A DNA stretch of 64,000 bases from Xylocopa sonorina. Taxonomy: Eukaryota > Arthropoda > Insecta > Hymenoptera > Apidae. Of this stretch, positions 61,201 to 64,000 are shown one piece after another (position 1 is the first letter of the stretch; each line of letters opens with the position of its first letter). Both the position numbers and the translations under genes were made by a program. The stretch is taken from contig NC_135194.1 in NCBI RefSeq assembly GCF_050948175.1, positions 14,066,033-14,130,032 on the forward strand, in the 5' to 3' direction. The notes below the pieces were generated by a model. That model did not search any database, was not told the origin of the DNA, and saw only the letters and a list, made by a program, of their open reading frames with translations.

Positions 61201-64000
61201 GCGCGATTCTCAAATATTCAAAGCGATAAAAACGCAGCTGGCCCACGCGTGAAATAGCGAATTTATGAGGAAACATCGATCGTTCACGGAGACCCATCTG
61301 CGTCGAGAAGGTTAATGAGTGACCGCTAGGGAAATCGTGTCGGTCCCTTAGAGGTTACCACAAATCGACCTGTTCCAAAAGTGACCAGCTGGTCATAAAC
61401 AATTCATCGATCCATTAAACGTCCATCAATGATGCACGATGCGATAGCAACGCTCGGATAATAGTTTAAATCGAGACCACTTCGACTGTTGCTTCCCATC
61501 GGCTCGTAAACACGCTTCTGAACGAGGGCATCTATCGAACCTAAATACAGACGCTTTTTAATATCCACGTGATCGATGGATACCCAATAACGACGGGAAA
61601 ATTTTAAAGTAAACGCGAAACTTACAACTTGTTCGACAACGTTCGATACTTCCTGTTGCAGGGGCTGAAGACGCGCCGCGGAATGCATTCGCGTTTCAAC
61701 GAGGCGGCATGCAAATCGCGTATCCCGCAGGACAGTGTCGCATTCAGCTCGCGACATCCTCCTGCGTGTTATTCCGCGGCAAGAATTATTGCGGCGCTCA
61801 TCGCTCGGTTAAAACGCGGAACGACCGAGAAGATAAGCGGCGCGGGGTCCCCGCGAGCTGCACCGTCGAGAAAGTAACGGTAACCGGGAGATTTATCGCG
61901 GGATTCGATGACCGTCTCGCAATAAATTGTTTTATTACTTCTGCGGCGGAGCGAAGACGGCGAGCGCGCGATTAATTCTCGGCTAAATCCTTCGTATCGT
62001 CTTATATAGAGCCGCTCTCAGGGTCCTCTAGGGGAACCGGTGGGATTACAATAATAGCTGGAGTCAGATCGCGGACATTAATAACTCGCGACGAGGATAA
62101 GGATCGTCGATGGAGAGATACGACGTTATTAACGCTAACCCTGACACAGCTCGATTTACAATTGTAATACCAGTGCGTGGACACGCGGCGGGCATTCCTT
62201 CAAAATGTCAGCCAGGCTGGTAACGCAGCGTGTAAGCACGGTACGTGTACGGTTGGTTCTCGAGTTAACCTTTCGACAATAATCCCGGTTTATTTCAGTC
62301 ACGTTTTATCAAAGCGTATCAGCCTGGAAAAAATGTCCTTCGAATGCGTTTAAGTTCAGTCTGGGTGTGCCTCTGCGGAAATAGAGGGGTGCTGGTAGCG
62401 TTGAGAAATGGAGAAGCTATAAAAAGATAACATTGACGAGAGTAACGCGGTTCATCGTCGGACAACACACGGGAGAACACCAGCAAGCAAAATCCCGTTG
62501 GCTGCCGTCAGAATTCTCATGCAAAGCTCGAGGATTACGCGCGCGAAACGAATCGCTGCAGGTGGTAACAGCGTTCCATTCGGTTCTTGTCTCTGGCCCG
62601 CGTGTCCCAACTTCGCCGCGAGCCTTTTTACCGCGGCCACGACCCTGCTAATGGCCCGGTTCCGCCTGCGGACCATTAATCAAAAACCGTAGGAAATATG
62701 CTGCGCTTAAGGCGCGCAGACCCCCCTAAGACTGATACGCGCAAGGTTACACGAGTAACGCGCGCATAAATATGCGGGCACGGCTCGATACGCGCGCGTG
62801 TCGGCCTCTGCAGGGCCGCAAAATGTCGCTGGGACAGGGGTATTGCGTCGTTCCAGGGGAATGCCTGGAATTGCGTGTCGTTGCCGCGGCGGCGGTTCGA
62901 AAATTCGTGGGGTGGATCGCTTAGAATTTGCCCGGCGCGAGTTCCCGGCGCGCGACCTTGTGTTTCTTCAGCCGGGAAAATTGGCGACCACCGATCGATC
63001 GCAATTTTATCGCGCTCGTGAATTTACAATGGATTCCACCGGTAATTGAATTCTATAATAACGAAACACGTTTCAGGGTTCGACTCAATGACAGTAATGA
63101 ACCAGGCCGCGCGCACTCCAGTATTTCCCTTGGGCCCTCGATTGTGCCTCGATTATTTAACGAGCCCGTATAAAATTCCGCGAGGAGCGGCCAATCGGCG
63201 GAATTTGGGCCGCTGGAAATTTCACTGTCGGATACGGCGAGCCACCCAGCCCGATTTCCCGCCGCGCCCCGTATAAAGAGCTGATTGAGGGCTGAATAAT
63301 TAAGGATCCTAATTATGCACGGGCAGCACGCGAGGACCTTTCCATGTGTAATTTCTAATTACCCGTACGTTTCATCGTTGCAACCAGCGGCTGTGTTACT
63401 CGCCGCGTTATGTAGGCCAGCAGTGGGTCCCTCGGTTGCGACCAGGCCGCGGAACCGGCTCGATCGTTCGTGAAATTTTCAGTTTCCGCTCGAGCGATCG
63501 ACGACGCCCGCGATGCGGCGACAACGAGCGGAAAAACGAGCGGCTACGATCGAACGTAGCCCCGTAGCCCGTGAAACGAAGACAAATCGTAACGTCAGCC
63601 GGTTCGTATCGAGTGCGTCGAGATCGCTCGAAAATCGTTACGTTTTCCACGTTCGTACGATCCACGCCGCGTTAATCCGCGGCTTCCGAGACCGTCGCTC
63701 CGTTTTATCGGTGATTAAGGATGCTCCATTGTCGCGCGCAGCTCGACTGAGCTATGTTTCTGCTATTATTAACGTCGCGCTTAGCCGGCCTTTGTTGACG
63801 GATTAATGCTACGGCGGATACAATAACGAAGATGGACGTTACACCGTGGGATCGCTGGTTCGCGCACCCGAGGACACCCCGTCGACGATTATCCGGCCAG
63901 TCCTGGCAAAAAGTTCTTTAATAAACGCGGGTTACGCGAGACTGGCTGAACGCCGTGAGTGTGTCTCTTCGAGGTGCGAACTGACGTGTATATCACCGAG
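58287..64000. other. No assignable gene, 58.3-64.0 kb
   Basis: I see no supportable gene. A minus-strand donor-like site (GAG|GTAAGT) sits at about 58694-58699, and a TATAAA string occurs at 63272-63277 in a G+C-rich setting. Neither can be tied to an exon. Open frames such as 58811-59263 (minus) have no recognisable domain. Confidence 0.45.

Noticed and set aside
63272..63277. TATAAA string in a G+C-rich setting
   Set aside because: No initiator, leader or coding frame can be linked to it, and A/T-rich hexamers of this kind are frequent in the window.
1..64000. tRNA genes, known microRNAs, CRISPR arrays and intact transposons
   Set aside because: I looked by eye for A/B box pairs, several well-known insect microRNA sequences, regular repeat-spacer arrays and transposase motifs, and found none. 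A covariance-model and repeat-library search would be needed to exclude degenerate copies.

Overview
This window reads as nuclear DNA from an insect, most likely a hymenopteran such as a bee. It is rich in CpG and in TTAATTA-type A/T strings, it carries many simple repeats, it has almost no coding sequence, and the only recognisable genes have canonical GT-AG introns. The order-level call is an inference from composition and from how insect-like the protein pieces look. I see no bacterial operons, rRNA, tRNA, CRISPR array or intact transposon.

The one confident gene lies on the minus strand around 18.9-19.9 kb. Two exons (19725-19894 and 18941-19060) join in perfect phase and encode the stem and start of the luminal region of a polypeptide N-acetylgalactosaminyltransferase of the GALNT2/Pgant2 type. 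The transcript runs right to left. Neither the 5' exon with the membrane anchor nor any catalytic-domain exon could be found, so the last visible intron would cover at least the leftmost 18.9 kb of the window.

Inside that intron, on the same strand (18220-18546), is a small intronless reading frame for a very basic 108-residue protein. It has an HMG-box-like core followed by an Arg/Lys tail, the layout of insect protamine-like sperm chromatin proteins. It is the most interesting item here.

The remaining 44 kb (19.9-64 kb) is upstream or intergenic DNA, or intron of genes I cannot identify. It holds GA/CT, AAG, GGC and poly-A microsatellites, a four-copy 10-bp tandem repeat at 46028-46067, and a contiguous three-stem inverted-repeat structure at 30941-30992. 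It also holds a few isolated splice-site or TATA-like signals that could mark unrecognised exons or promoters. Many open frames longer than 150 codons exist, but they look like chance frames in CpG-rich DNA and are not annotated as genes.
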